A stretch of DNA of 64,000 bases from Betaproteobacteria bacterium (GTDB taxonomy: Bacteria > Pseudomonadota > Gammaproteobacteria > Burkholderiales > Usitatibacteraceae), in assembly GCA_016720855.1 (NCBI GenBank), contig JADKJU010000002.1, positions 186,001 to 250,000 on the forward strand. Direction: 5' to 3'. The notes under the pieces are model-generated. The model saw nothing but the letters and a program-made list of their open reading frames with translations. It had not been told where the DNA came from and searched no databases. The stretch's first letter is position 1. Every line of letters begins with the position of its first letter. The translations under genes and the position numbers were made by a program. Below are positions 1 through 11,094 of the stretch, piece after piece.

Positions 1-173
1 TGCGCATCCAGGGCGAGGAGGCGAAATTCGACGAATGGGCCTCGGTGCTCTTTGACCAGGCCCTCCTGGCCGAGGGCGGGCAGCTGGACGACCCCGCTGC
101 GTTCGTCCGGCGCATCAACGGCCTGATGCTCGACCTGGGAGGCGGCCCGTCGCGAATCGTCCTGCCGGGGTAG
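1..173 (+). CDS. htpG: HtpG (Hsp90) chaperone, C-terminal end only
   Basis: The window opens inside a reading frame that ends with TAG at 171-173. The roughly 56 visible residues include the stretch FDQALLAEGGQLDDPAAF followed by a short helix and end, which I recognise as the C-terminal dimerisation tail of bacterial Hsp90 (HtpG). HtpG is a cytosolic ATP-dependent chaperone, and its ATPase and middle domains lie before the window. Only the last codons are seen, so the identification rests on the tail alone. The next gene starts 40 bases downstream on the same strand. Confidence 0.72.
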   Translation, partial: RIQGEEAKFDEWASVLFDQALLAEGGQLDDPAAFVRRINGLMLDLGGGPSRIVLPG

Positions 174-213
174 GCTCCCGGCCGGAATCGGAGGGGTTGC
201 TACACTGCCCCGC

Positions 214-726
214 ATGAGAGCGCCCCTCCTCCTCGCCCTCGGACTGCTCATCACTTGGGCGCCGGTCGACGCCGCCACGCCCGGCGAGGTTCCCGTGGGC
301 GCTGTCCTGCGCGAGGCCACGCTCTACGGACTCACGCTCGACTACCGCAAGCTCTCCGACTTCCGAGGCAAGCCGCTCGTCATCAACGTCTGGGCGAGCT
401 GGTGCGGCCCGTGCGTGGCGGAAATGGGTTCCCTGGATCGCCTTGCCCGCAAGTACAACGGCCGGCAGTTCCACATCATCGGGATTTCCACCGACGACTA
501 CGCGGAGAAGGCGCAGAAATTCGTGGTCGCCGCCGGCGTTTCGTTCGACAACTACGTCGACAGGAACCTGCTGCTCGAGACCATGCTCGGGGGCAGCCGC
601 ATCCCCCTCACGGTCCTAGTGGACGCGCGCGGGAAGGTGCTGATGAAGGTCTATGGAGCCCGGCAATGGGACAGCCGGGAGAACAAGGCGCTCATCGCGA
701 AGACGCTGGGCGTGAAGCTCGACTGA
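214..726 (+). CDS. TlpA/ResA-type periplasmic thioredoxin-like protein
   Basis: A 170-residue protein with an N-terminal hydrophobic segment (about residues 3-20, a probable signal peptide) and a thioredoxin fold. The active-site motif is WCGPC at residues 63-67, within NVWASWCGPCVAEM. The later stretch SRIPLTVLVDARGKV supplies the conserved cis-proline of the fold. Proteins of the TlpA/ResA family reduce or oxidise periplasmic disulfides, often for cytochrome c or copper-protein maturation. No cytochrome-maturation gene is adjacent, so the partner is unknown. The ATG at 214 sits directly before a classical signal sequence. Confidence 0.85.
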   Translation: MRAPLLLALGLLITWAPVDAATPGEVPVGAVLREATLYGLTLDYRKLSDFRGKPLVINVWASWCGPCVAEMGSLDRLARKYNGRQFHIIGISTDDYAEKAQKFVVAAGVSFDNYVDRNLLLETMLGGSRIPLTVLVDARGKVLMKVYGARQWDSRENKALIAKTLGVKLD

Positions 727-809
727 TCCCGCCAGCCCGCTCCCGGGCCGGCCGCGCACGAAGCAGCCATTTCGTCGCACAATGGCATCCGGCCTCCAAG
801 GAGACGCCA

Positions 810-1961
810 ATGAAATCCTGGGCAACGCTGCTGCTTCCCCTGGCGCTCGGCGCCTGCGCGGTCTCGCCGCCGGCCACCGAATCGGACCGCTTCTTCGCCG
901 ATGCCCGGTTCCGCGCCCCATCCGAAACCCCCGATGCCGCGGCGGTATTCGCGGTCAACGAGGCGATGCGGCGCTACCTCGCCACCGAACTGCGTGACAC
1001 GCCGGGCTCCAAGGGCCGGCAGCAAGCGCTCATCGACGCGCTGCGCAGCAAGGATCGCCTCCAGCTCGAATACGACGCGGCGTACACGCGCAACGCCCGG
1101 CAGGCGTTCAACGCGCGCACCGGCAACTGCCTGTCGCTGGTGATCATGACCGCTGCCCTCGCGAAGGAGATGGGCATCGGGGTCCGCTTCCAGAGCGTGT
1201 CGGTGGAAGAGACGTGGACCCGGCGCGACGACCTCTACTTTTCCGTTGGCCACGTGAACCTCACGCTGGGACGCAGGCCTCCCGCCCTCGGGTCGCGGAT
1301 CGACGACGGCGAGCAGCTCACGATCGACTTCCTGCCGCCCCCCGACCTGAAGCGCATCAACTGGCGGGTCATCGACGAGAAGACAATCCTCGCCATGTAC
1401 ATGAACAACCGGGCGGCCGAGGCGTTCGCCGCCGGCAAGGTGGACGACGCGTACTGGTTCGCGCGCGAAGCCATCCTGCAGGATTCGGGGTACATCGCCG
1501 CCTACAACACGCTCGGGGTCATCTACCAGCGCCGCGGCCACTACGCGCAGGCGGGGCGGATCCTGGCGTACGCCCTCGATCGCGAGCCGCGCAACACGAC
1601 CGTGATGTCGAACCAGGTGTCCGTCCTCGCAAGCCTGGGCCGCACCGAGGAATCCCGGGCGCTCGCGCGGCAGCTGGCCGAGCTCGAACCGCATCCCGCG
1701 TTCGCCTACTTCAACGAGGGCCTCGCGGCGATGCGCGAAGGCCGGTACGCGGCCGCACGCGACCTTTTCGAGAAGGAGATCGACCGCGATCCCTACTACC
1801 ACGAGTTCCGCTTCTGGTATGCCCTCGCCCTGGCCAACCTGGGGGAGACGGACCGCGCCCGCAAGCAACTGGCCCTCGCGATGGAGAACAGCACGACGGC
1901 TAAGGATCACGACCTTTACGCGGCCAAGCTGAAGCGCATCAAGTCGGCGCGCGCGCAGTAA
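810..1961 (+). CDS. TPR lipoprotein with transglutaminase-like N-terminal part
   Basis: A 383-residue protein with a lipoprotein signal: the lipobox LGAC puts the lipidated cysteine at residue 16. The N-terminal half holds a Cys (in ARTGNCLSLVIM) and a later His (in VGHVNLTL), arranged as in transglutaminase-like or protease-like folds. The C-terminal half has at least three tetratricopeptide repeats, for example AYNTLGVIYQRRGHYAQAG and FAYFNEGLAAMREGRYAAA. TPR proteins usually serve as periplasmic scaffolds. The frame is open far upstream, but the ATG at 810 is the only start giving a signal peptide. It ends 21 bases before the convergent uup gene. Function unknown. Confidence 0.75.
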   Translation: MKSWATLLLPLALGACAVSPPATESDRFFADARFRAPSETPDAAAVFAVNEAMRRYLATELRDTPGSKGRQQALIDALRSKDRLQLEYDAAYTRNARQAFNARTGNCLSLVIMTAALAKEMGIGVRFQSVSVEETWTRRDDLYFSVGHVNLTLGRRPPALGSRIDDGEQLTIDFLPPPDLKRINWRVIDEKTILAMYMNNRAAEAFAAGKVDDAYWFAREAILQDSGYIAAYNTLGVIYQRRGHYAQAGRILAYALDREPRNTTVMSNQVSVLASLGRTEESRALARQLAELEPHPAFAYFNEGLAAMREGRYAAARDLFEKEIDRDPYYHEFRFWYALALANLGETDRARKQLALAMENSTTAKDHDLYAAKLKRIKSARAQ

Positions 1962-1982
1962 CTCGCCCCGCCTTCCCGGTCG

Positions 1983-3911
<1,929 letters not shown>

Positions 3912-3912
3912 G

Positions 3913-4041
3913 TCAGCCTGCCGGGCGCACGTCGTACGGGTCCGGCGTGCGGTATCGCCTGGCGAGCCGCCGCTGCGCGAGCGTTCGGCTCGCCTTACCG
4001 GTGTCCTCCGGCGCGTCCGGAGTGTCCTGCTTGTGCGGCAT
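3913..4041 (-). CDS. small charged hypothetical protein upstream of uup
   Basis: A 42-codon frame ending one base before the uup start codon. The product is very polar (many Arg, Asp, Pro, with a LAQRRLARRYR stretch) and has no signal or membrane segment. Its position, tightly coupled to uup, suggests a short leader gene or a small co-translated protein. I do not recognise a family, and no strong ribosome binding site is seen. It could equally be a chance frame in GC-rich DNA. Confidence 0.3.
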   Translation of the reverse strand: MPHKQDTPDAPEDTGKASRTLAQRRLARRYRTPDPYDVRPAG

Positions 4042-4251
4042 TGTCTTGTTGCCCGTTTCTCGGGAGCCCGATGATAGTCCGGCTGCCCGAACCGCGCAGA
4101 ATGCCCTGGCGTTTTGCAGCGCCGCGGCAGGCTGGCGAAACCGGTGCCCCGTCGATGCGGCCGGGCATCGCGCCGTGCGCCGCTGCGACTTGCCGTAACA
4201 TTGCGGGTGAATCCGGCCTCCGGCCGGCCCCTCGCAACGACGGAAATCCCC

Positions 4252-5454
4252 ATGCCCTCCATCAGCCGCCGCGCCGACCAGCTCGGCACCGAAAACGCGT
4301 TCGTGGTCCTCGCCGAAGTGGGCAAGCTGCAGGCCGCCGGCAAGGACATCATCTCGTTCTGCATCGGCCAGCCCGATTTCCCGACGCCGCTGAACATCCA
4401 GGACGCGGCCGTGAAGGCGATCCGCGGCGGCAAGCACGGTTACACGCCTTCGGCCGGCATCGTCGAGCTGCGCGAGGCCATCGCGACTTACGTCTCGCGC
4501 ACCCGCGGTATCTGCGTGAGCGCCGACGACGTCGTCGTGGGCGCGGGTGCCAAGCCGTTCATCGCCTACACGATCCTGTCCGTCACCGACCACGGCGCGG
4601 GCGACGAGGTGATCTACCCGAACCCCGGCTTCCCGATCTACGAGTCGCAGGTGAAGGCCATGGGCGCGGTGCCCGTGCCCATCTACCTGCGCGAGTCGCG
4701 CGGCTTCAACTTCGACCCCTCCGAGCTCGAGGCGAAGATCACGCCCAGGACGAAGCTCCTCATCCTGAATTCGCCGCAGAACCCGACCGGGGGCATCGTC
4801 TCGAAGAAGGACATGGAGGCCATCGCCTCGATCCTGGCGAGGCACCCCGATGTGTGGGTGTACGCCGACGAGATCTACTCGCGCCTCGTGTACGACGGCG
4901 CTTTCGCCTCCCTTGCCGCCATCCCCGGCATGCTGGAGCGCACGATCATCTGCGACGGCGCCTCCAAGACCTGGGCCATGACCGGCTGGCGGCTCGGGTA
5001 CGCGGTGAACAAGGCGCTGGCGCCGGTGTTCACGCGCTGGGTCACGAACACGGAGTCCTGCGCTTCCCACATCAGCCAGTGGGCCGCGGTGGAGGCGATC
5101 AACGGCCCGCAGGATGACGCGGAGAGGATGCGCGCGAGCTTCCTGGAGCGGCGCGACCTCATCGTGGGCCTGCTGAACAAGGTGCCGGGCGTCACCTGCC
5201 AGAGCCCCGGCGGCGCGTTTTACGCCTGGCCCAACGTGACCGAGGCGTGCCGGCTGGTCGGCGCGAAGGATTCCGAGGAGTTGCGCGTGCGGCTGCTGAA
5301 CGAGGCCGGCGTCGCCGTCCTTGCCGACATCCACTTCGGCCCGCGCGTGCCCGACGAAGGCCAGCACATCCGCTTCAGCTACGCCGCCTCCAGCGAGGCG
5401 ATCGGGAAGGGCGTGGCGCGGATGGCCGACTTCGTCCGCCGGAACACGCGATAG
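4252..5454 (+). CDS. class I/II PLP-dependent aminotransferase
   Basis: A 400-residue fold-type I aminotransferase. Diagnostic features are NSPQNPTG (173-180), the DEIY motif (206-209, cofactor ring Asp and Tyr) and SKTWAMTGWRLGY (238-250) with the Schiff-base lysine at 239. The Arg that binds the substrate carboxylate is in the C-terminal HIRFSYA stretch. This resembles broad aspartate/aromatic or alanine-type transaminases acting in the cytosol; the amino-acid specificity cannot be read from sequence. The ATG at 4252 matches the usual family start. The cation antiporter begins 8 bases after its stop, so the two are probably co-transcribed. Confidence 0.88.
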   Translation: MPSISRRADQLGTENAFVVLAEVGKLQAAGKDIISFCIGQPDFPTPLNIQDAAVKAIRGGKHGYTPSAGIVELREAIATYVSRTRGICVSADDVVVGAGAKPFIAYTILSVTDHGAGDEVIYPNPGFPIYESQVKAMGAVPVPIYLRESRGFNFDPSELEAKITPRTKLLILNSPQNPTGGIVSKKDMEAIASILARHPDVWVYADEIYSRLVYDGAFASLAAIPGMLERTIICDGASKTWAMTGWRLGYAVNKALAPVFTRWVTNTESCASHISQWAAVEAINGPQDDAERMRASFLERRDLIVGLLNKVPGVTCQSPGGAFYAWPNVTEACRLVGAKDSEELRVRLLNEAGVAVLADIHFGPRVPDEGQHIRFSYAASSEAIGKGVARMADFVRRNTR

Positions 5455-5462
5455 GCGCGCGT

Positions 5463-6530
5463 ATGCCGGCCTGGGCATGGCTCGTCCCCGCGGTTGCCGC
5501 GGCGACGCTGGGAGCGGCGATCGCGCTCGACGTGGGGCCGATGCTCGCGGCCCTGTGCGCTGTCGCCCTCGTCGGCGCGGTGTTTGCGGCCGTGCACCAC
5601 GCCGAGGTCGTGGCGCACCGCGTGGGCGAGCCCTTCGGCACGCTCCTGCTGGCGGTCGCGGTGACGGTCATCGAGGCTTCCCTCATCCTCTCGATGATGC
5701 TCACCGGCGGCGCGGGGCAGGCCGCATTGCCGCGCGACACGATCTTCTCCGCCATCATGATCATCGCAAATGGCGTGATCGGCGTGTGCCTGCTCGTGGG
5801 CGGGCTGCACCACCGCGAGCAGTCCTTCCGCGCCGAGGGCGCGGCGCAGGGCCTGACGGCGGTGATTGCTCTCTCGACGCTCTCGCTGGTGCTGCCCTCG
5901 TTCACGACCACCACGCCGAACTCGACCTACAGCACATCCCAGCTCGCCTTCGCCGCCATCGCCTCACTCGTGCTCTGGGCCGCCTACGTGTTCATGCAGA
6001 CGGTGCGGCACCGCGACTATTTCCTGCCCACCGGCGACGCCTCCAACCAGGACGCCCATGCGCAGCCTCCGTCCGCCGGCGCGGCATGGGCGAGCTTCGG
6101 CCTCCTGATCGTCTCGCTCGTGGCCGTGGTGGGGCTCGCGAAGATGCTCTCGCCCACGATCGAACGGGCCGTGGCCGCGGCGGGCGCTCCCAAGACGGTG
6201 ATCGGCATCGCCATCGCCCTGCTGGTGCTGCTGCCGGAGACCTGGGCGGCGGTGCGGGCGGCGCGGGCCAACCGCTTCCAGACGAGCATGAACCTTGCGA
6301 TGGGCTCGGCGGTCGCGAGCATCGGCCTCACCATCCCGGTGGTCGCTTACGCTTCCGTGGCCTACGGCATTCCGCTCACCCTGGGCCTCGATGCGAAGGA
6401 CATCGTGCTGCTCGTGCTCACGTTCGTGGTGGGCGCCATCACCATGGGCACGGGCCGCACCAACATCATGCAGGGCGTCGTGCACCTGGTGATCTTCGCG
6501 GCGTTCCTCTTCCTCGCGCTCGTCCCTTAG
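5463..6530 (+). CDS. ChaA-type calcium (cation)/proton antiporter
   Basis: A 355-residue integral membrane protein with about eleven hydrophobic segments arranged as two homologous halves, as in the Ca2+/cation antiporter superfamily. Each half carries the acidic repeat motif: one within AVTVIEASLILSMML and the other within LLPETWAAVRAARANR. These Glu residues are the expected ion-binding sites. The closest family is ChaA (Na+/Ca2+/K+:H+ antiporter of the inner membrane). The ATG at 5463 was chosen because the upstream part of the open frame overlaps the aminotransferase gene. It ends 16 bases before a convergent operon. Confidence 0.82.
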   Translation: MPAWAWLVPAVAAATLGAAIALDVGPMLAALCAVALVGAVFAAVHHAEVVAHRVGEPFGTLLLAVAVTVIEASLILSMMLTGGAGQAALPRDTIFSAIMIIANGVIGVCLLVGGLHHREQSFRAEGAAQGLTAVIALSTLSLVLPSFTTTTPNSTYSTSQLAFAAIASLVLWAAYVFMQTVRHRDYFLPTGDASNQDAHAQPPSAGAAWASFGLLIVSLVAVVGLAKMLSPTIERAVAAAGAPKTVIGIAIALLVLLPETWAAVRAARANRFQTSMNLAMGSAVASIGLTIPVVAYASVAYGIPLTLGLDAKDIVLLVLTFVVGAITMGTGRTNIMQGVVHLVIFAAFLFLALVP

Positions 6531-6546
6531 CGTTCCGTCAGGGGGT

Positions 6547-6927
6547 TCAGGCCCGGTCCTGCTCGGCGAACACCTCGCGCGCAATGCGGAAGGAATCGAT
6601 CGCCGCCGGCATGCCGCAGTAGGCTGCAACCTGCAGGAACACTTCGCGCATTTCGTCGCGCGCGACGCCATTGCGAAGCGCCCCGACGACGTGCAGCTTG
6701 AGTTCGTGCGGCCGGTTGAGCGCGCTGATCATGGCGAGGTTGAGGAGGCTGCGGGTCCTGCGATCGAGTCCATCGCGCCCCCAGACCGCGCCCCAGCACG
6801 ATTCCGTGACCAGCCACTGCATGGGCATGTTGAAGTCGTCGGCGGCGGCGAGCGCCTTGTCGACGTATTCCGCGCCGAGCACTTCCCGGCGGATGGCCAG
6901 ACCGCGGTCGAACAGGTCGTCGTTCAT
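6547..6927 (-). CDS. carboxymuconolactone decarboxylase family protein
   Basis: A 126-residue protein matching the PcaC-like branch of the carboxymuconolactone decarboxylase family: the core is WGAVWGRDGLDRRTRSLLNL followed by ELKLHVVGALRNGV. No CXXC pair is present, so it is not of the AhpD peroxidase type. Family members decarboxylate lactones in aromatic degradation or act as small hexameric isomerase/decarboxylase accessories. The ATG at 6927 has the ribosome binding site AGGGAGG just upstream; the longer frame to 6975 lacks one. It is the last gene of the seven-gene minus-strand operon, 54 bases after the FAD oxidoreductase. Confidence 0.83.
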   Translation of the reverse strand: MNDDLFDRGLAIRREVLGAEYVDKALAAADDFNMPMQWLVTESCWGAVWGRDGLDRRTRSLLNLAMISALNRPHELKLHVVGALRNGVARDEMREVFLQVAAYCGMPAAIDSFRIAREVFAEQDRA

Positions 6928-6981
6928 GGGAACCTCCCTGACTTGAAAATCTGCGACAGCGTTGCGGTACGGCACGGGGCG

Positions 6982-8328
6982 CTAGGCGAGGGCAGGCGTG
7001 AGGATCACGCCGTGGCGCTCCAGCGAGCCTTGCAGCAACTCGATCGGGACGGCGCGGACATTTGCGCCCGCGGCCAGGCTCGCCGCCGCGGCCGCGCCGG
7101 CGGCCTCTCCCATGGCCATGCACGGGCCGGCGACGCGAACCGAGGCTTGCGCCACATGGGTTGCGGACAGGTTTCGTCCCGCCACGAGGAGATTGTCGAA
7201 CCCCTTCACCACGAGACAGCCGAACGGGATGCCGTAGTACTCGCCGTCGGGCAGGAAATCCCACTGGGTGCTGGTGCCGCGGCCATGGGTTTCCAGCGGC
7301 CACGACGAGCAGGCGATGCGGTCGGCGGGCTTCACGCATCCGCGAACGTGCGCCTCGGTGAGCACGGCATCGCCGTGGATGAGCCGCGTCTCGCGCACGC
7401 CCACCCGTGCGCCGATGTCGATCACCCGCGCTCGCTCGAACCCGGGCACGTAGCGGCGGAAGACCTCCTCGTACATCCTCACCTGGCGCCGGCCCTCGCG
7501 CTCCGCATCGCCCAGGTCATCGGGGTCCACCAGGTTGAAGGGGCTGCCATCGGGCTTGCCGAGCTTGGTGACGTTCAGGTGCGCCACGCCTTCGAGCGGG
7601 TTCAGGTGCACGCCGGTCGCCGTGCGCGGAAGGGGATAGCCTTCGCTCGCGGCGCGCTCGAGGCACTCGCGGATCTGCGCCCGCGCAAGCTGGCCGGCGC
7701 GAACGGTGTCCACGCCGCCCAGCCGGAACATCGCGGAGCCGTACTGTGTCTCGCCCTCGTGCCCCAGGTCGAAGCCTGCCCCGGCACGCGCAGCGACGTC
7801 GCCGTCGCCCGAGCAGTCCACCACCACCCGGGGCACGATCGCGCCTCGCCCGCCCTTGTTCTCCACCACCACCGCGCTCACGCGCGCGCCTTCGGTCATC
7901 ACCGCCACGGCGCCCGTGTGCAGCATCACGCGCACGCCGTGGGCGGCGACCATCTCGTCGGCCACGCGCTTCATCGACACCGATTCGTAGGGCACGCCGA
8001 CGATTCGGCCATGACGGCGTGGCGGGAGTATCGCGTCGACTTTCGCGAGCCGCTCCTCCAGCTCGAGGCACAGCCCGCCAACGACGCGGCCCAGGCGCTC
8101 CTCGTCGATGACGGCGTGAATGCCGCAGAAGCCACCCAGCGTGACAATCGTGAGCGTGCCCCCCAGGCATCCGTAGGATTCCACGAGCAGCGTCGAGGCA
8201 CCGGCGCGCGCGCTGGCACAGGCGGCAGCAAGGCCCGCGGGACCGCCCCCCACCACGAGCACATCGGGCTCGGCCAGGACCGGCAATTCGCGGGCGGGCT
8301 CGGTGAGACGGCGCACGGCCGGGCTCAC
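6982..8328 (-). CDS. FAD-dependent oxidoreductase (FAD_oxidored family)
   Basis: A 448-residue flavoprotein. The N-terminal dinucleotide-binding motif VVGGGPAGLAAACA lies at about residues 25-38, followed by ESYGCLGGT, as in the FAD_oxidored (Pfam PF12831) group. A second FAD contact, NLLVAGRNLSATH, is near the C-terminus. The substrate is unknown; such enzymes oxidise hydroxyl or ring substrates in catabolic clusters. No ATG is near, but GTG at 8326-8328 overlaps the TGA of the dehydratase gene (GTGA), indicating translational coupling. Its place between an IlvD/Edd dehydratase and a decarboxylase-like protein suggests one pathway. Confidence 0.83.
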   Translation of the reverse strand: MSPAVRRLTEPARELPVLAEPDVLVVGGGPAGLAAACASARAGASTLLVESYGCLGGTLTIVTLGGFCGIHAVIDEERLGRVVGGLCLELEERLAKVDAILPPRRHGRIVGVPYESVSMKRVADEMVAAHGVRVMLHTGAVAVMTEGARVSAVVVENKGGRGAIVPRVVVDCSGDGDVAARAGAGFDLGHEGETQYGSAMFRLGGVDTVRAGQLARAQIRECLERAASEGYPLPRTATGVHLNPLEGVAHLNVTKLGKPDGSPFNLVDPDDLGDAEREGRRQVRMYEEVFRRYVPGFERARVIDIGARVGVRETRLIHGDAVLTEAHVRGCVKPADRIACSSWPLETHGRGTSTQWDFLPDGEYYGIPFGCLVVKGFDNLLVAGRNLSATHVAQASVRVAGPCMAMGEAAGAAAAASLAAGANVRAVPIELLQGSLERHGVILTPALA

Positions 8329-10016
8329 TTGCGCGGCCCTTCGGCCGGGCGCACCAGCACCGCGCCGCGGGACATGGGTTCCACGACGCGTGCGTAGATC
8401 GACAGCCACCCGTTCTCGCGGGCGGGTTCGTGCGCCACCAGCCGCCCGGCGCGCGCCTCGAGTTCCGCCTGCGGCACCTGCAGGGTCACGCAATGGCGTT
8501 CCATGTCGATCCGGATCACATCCCCATCCTCCACGAGCCCGATGGGCCCGCCCAGGGCCGCCTCGGGCGAGACCTGCCCGATCGCGATGCCGCGATTCAG
8601 GCCCGAGAGCTGCCCGTCGGTGATCACCGCGACGCTCGTCGACAGGCCGGCGCCATCGACCGCCGCCACGAAGCCCGAGGCGAGCGCCATGCCCGGGCCG
8701 CCGCGGCAGCCCATGCCGCTCAGCACGGCAATCGTGCCCGGCACCAGGCGCCCTTCGCGAAGCGCCGCGAGCGCCTCTTCCTGAGAGCCGAACACGAGGG
8801 CCCTGCCGTCGAACACCGACTGTTTGGCGCTGGCATCTCCCAGCTTGAGGATCGCGCCTTCGGGAGCGATGTTGCCGCGCATCACGATCACCGAGGGCTT
8901 GCGCGAGAGCGGGTCGTCGAGCGTGCGCAGCACGCTGCCGACAGCGAAGGGCCGCGCAAGCTCCTCGCCCCACGAGCGTCCCGAAACGGTGAGCGCCTCG
9001 CGGTGCAGCAGGCTCTCCAGGCGCTTCATCACGGCGCGCGTTCCGCCGGCCGCTTCCAGTTCCTCGATGCGCGTCTCGCCATTCGGGCGCACCGCACAAA
9101 GCAGCGGCACGCGCGGGCCGAGACGGTCGTACAGCTCGTAGATGTCGACGGGGCACTGCGCCTCCATCGCGACGGCCTGCAGGTGGCGCACGAGGTTGAT
9201 CGAGGCCGAGAGCGCGAGGCCGGCCATGACCGCGTTCTCGAAGGCCTCCTTCGTGAGGAGGCGGCGCGGATTGAGTCCCTCGCGCACCATCTCCACGATG
9301 CGATTTCCCGCGGCCTGCGCGAACTCGAACATGCGCGCACTGTTGGCGAGCACCGGCGTGCTGCCGGGCAGGGCGAGGCCCAGCGCCTCGGTTGCGATAT
9401 GCATCGTGTTGGCGGTCCCCATGCCCGCGCAGACGCCCGGACCGGTGATCGCCACGTCGCACATCGCGGCCAGGCGCTGCAGCGTGATGACGCCGGCGCT
9501 CACCTTGCCCACGCTCTCGTAGACCTCCTCGATGTCCACCGCCTGGCCATCGAGGCGGCCGTGGGGCTGGTAGCCGCAGGGCACGATGATCGTCGGAATG
9601 TCCAGGCGCGCAGCGGCCATGAGCTGGCCCGGCGCCGTCTTGTCGCAGGAGGCGAGGCAGACCATGCCGTCGAGCATCGCGCCTTCCACCTGCACCTCGA
9701 TGTCGTTCACCATCAGGTCGCGGCTGGGCAGGATGTAGCGCCCCTGGCGCCCGGCGCTGGTGATGAAGTCGCTCGGGGCCGCGGTGCGCACCTCGAACGC
9801 GAGCGCGCCCGCGGCGCGGATCGCCTCCTTCACGCGGGCGGCCACGCCGTCGAGGTGGCTGAAGCAGATCGAGAGCTCGGAGGAGGAATTGACGACCGCG
9901 ATCTTGGGCTTCTCGAGATCGGCCTCGGTGAGGCCGAGCGCCCGCCATTGCGCGCGCCGCACGGCCCAGCGGGGGGATCCGGGTTCGAAGTTGCTGCGCA
10001 GGGGCCTCGCGTTCAT
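8325..10016 (-). CDS. IlvD/Edd family dehydratase
   Basis: A 563-residue dehydratase. Three cysteines typical of the iron-sulfur cluster are visible: Cys51 (CFSH), Cys124 (CDK, within CLASCDKTAPG) and Cys196 (CAGMGTANTM). The GDASAK and CRGGPGMALASG motifs of the C-terminal domain are present. The family includes dihydroxy-acid dehydratase and sugar-acid dehydratases, which turn a 2,3-dihydroxy acid into a 2-keto acid. Its place in a catabolic operon under a LacI regulator favours a sugar-acid or hydroxy-acid role over valine synthesis. The ATG at 10014-10016 overlaps the stop of the LacI gene (ATGA). Confidence 0.87.
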   Translation of the reverse strand: MNARPLRSNFEPGSPRWAVRRAQWRALGLTEADLEKPKIAVVNSSSELSICFSHLDGVAARVKEAIRAAGALAFEVRTAAPSDFITSAGRQGRYILPSRDLMVNDIEVQVEGAMLDGMVCLASCDKTAPGQLMAAARLDIPTIIVPCGYQPHGRLDGQAVDIEEVYESVGKVSAGVITLQRLAAMCDVAITGPGVCAGMGTANTMHIATEALGLALPGSTPVLANSARMFEFAQAAGNRIVEMVREGLNPRRLLTKEAFENAVMAGLALSASINLVRHLQAVAMEAQCPVDIYELYDRLGPRVPLLCAVRPNGETRIEELEAAGGTRAVMKRLESLLHREALTVSGRSWGEELARPFAVGSVLRTLDDPLSRKPSVIVMRGNIAPEGAILKLGDASAKQSVFDGRALVFGSQEEALAALREGRLVPGTIAVLSGMGCRGGPGMALASGFVAAVDGAGLSTSVAVITDGQLSGLNRGIAIGQVSPEAALGGPIGLVEDGDVIRIDMERHCVTLQVPQAELEARAGRLVAHEPARENGWLSIYARVVEPMSRGAVLVRPAEGPRK

Positions 10017-11092
10017 CGACGGGCTTTTCCCTTCGAAGTCGGCGCGGGAGGAAAGGGCGTTCGCGCGGTGGAGCCGCGGATCACCAGTTCGTTGGGCAGG
10101 CAGCGATGCGCCACGGGTGCTTCGCTGCCGGCCACGCGCGCAAGCAGCAGGTCGATCGCCTGCGCCACCATCAGCTCCATGGGCTGGCGCACCGTCGTGA
10201 GGTCGAAGGCGCCCCACGAGGCGAGTTCAATATCGTCGTAGCCGACGATCCACAGGTCCCCGGGCACGCGCAGGCCGCGGCCGCGCGCCCCGTCCATGGC
10301 GCCCAGGGCGAGCACGTCGTTCACACAGAAGATCGCGTCGGGCGGCGCGCCCAGGTCGAGCAGGCGCTTCACCGCCTGCTCGCCGCTCGCGTGCGAGAAG
10401 GTGTCGGACCGATAGTAGTAGTGAGGCGGCAGCTCCACGCCGCGGCGCCTGAGCACCTCGCGAAAACCCTTCTCGCGGTCGCGGATCGTGCTCGCACGCG
10501 GCACGCCCCCGATCAAGGCGATGCGCTTGCGCCCGCACCGCACCAGGTAGTCGGCCACGCGCCGGCCGCCGTCCAGGTTGTCGCTGGACACCTGGTCGCT
10601 CGCGTAGGAATCGACGATGCGGTTCACCAGCACCACCGGGAAGCTGCCCGCGGAAACGTCGCGCAGGAACTCGGACTCCTGGGTGGCCGCGGTGAGGATC
10701 ACGCCATCGACGATGCCCTGGCGCAGCGCCCGGCTCGCGGGCGCATCGCCTCCGTGCTCGGAATCCCAGACGATCATCCGCTGGCCGAGGCGGGCGAGTT
10801 GCGCGCCGATCGCCTCGAGCATCGCCGGATAGAGCTGGTAGGACAGGCGCGCGACCACGACGCCGATGGAGCCGGTGCGGCTGGTGCGAAAGGCTCGCGC
10901 CGCCGCATTGGGCTCGTAGCGCGTCTCGGCCAGCACCTTGAGGACACGGTCGCGCGTCTGCGGGCGCACTTTCGGGTCCTGCCGGAGCACGCGCGAGACC
11001 GTGGCCTGGGACACCTGCGCGAGGCGTGCGACGTCGTGACTGGTCACCGCGCCGGCGCCGCGCTCGGCAGCCGCGGAGGGCGCCTTGGGCAT
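10013..11092 (-). CDS. LacI family transcriptional regulator
   Basis: A 359-residue repressor. The helix-turn-helix spans about residues 17-42 (VTSHDVARLAQVSQATVSRV), the hinge is around residues 60-70, and a periplasmic-binding-protein-like effector domain follows. The usual hinge leucine is replaced by Phe68 (ARAFRT). Effectors are commonly sugars or sugar acids. The gene lies inside the operon it probably controls: its start is 2 bases after the Bug receptor stop, and its stop overlaps the dehydratase start. Two palindromes with the LacI-type central CG/CA (15032-15045, 15088-15101) precede the operon and are its likely targets. Confidence 0.88.
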   Translation of the reverse strand: MPKAPSAAAERGAGAVTSHDVARLAQVSQATVSRVLRQDPKVRPQTRDRVLKVLAETRYEPNAAARAFRTSRTGSIGVVVARLSYQLYPAMLEAIGAQLARLGQRMIVWDSEHGGDAPASRALRQGIVDGVILTAATQESEFLRDVSAGSFPVVLVNRIVDSYASDQVSSDNLDGGRRVADYLVRCGRKRIALIGGVPRASTIRDREKGFREVLRRRGVELPPHYYYRSDTFSHASGEQAVKRLLDLGAPPDAIFCVNDVLALGAMDGARGRGLRVPGDLWIVGYDDIELASWGAFDLTTVRQPMELMVAQAIDLLLARVAGSEAPVAHRCLPNELVIRGSTARTPFPPAPTSKGKARR

Positions 11093-11094
11093 CT

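Noticed and set aside
3912..4433. N-terminal extension of uup to 4433
   Set aside because: The extra 174 codons are Arg/Pro-rich without family similarity. The ABC domain begins at the ATG at 3911.
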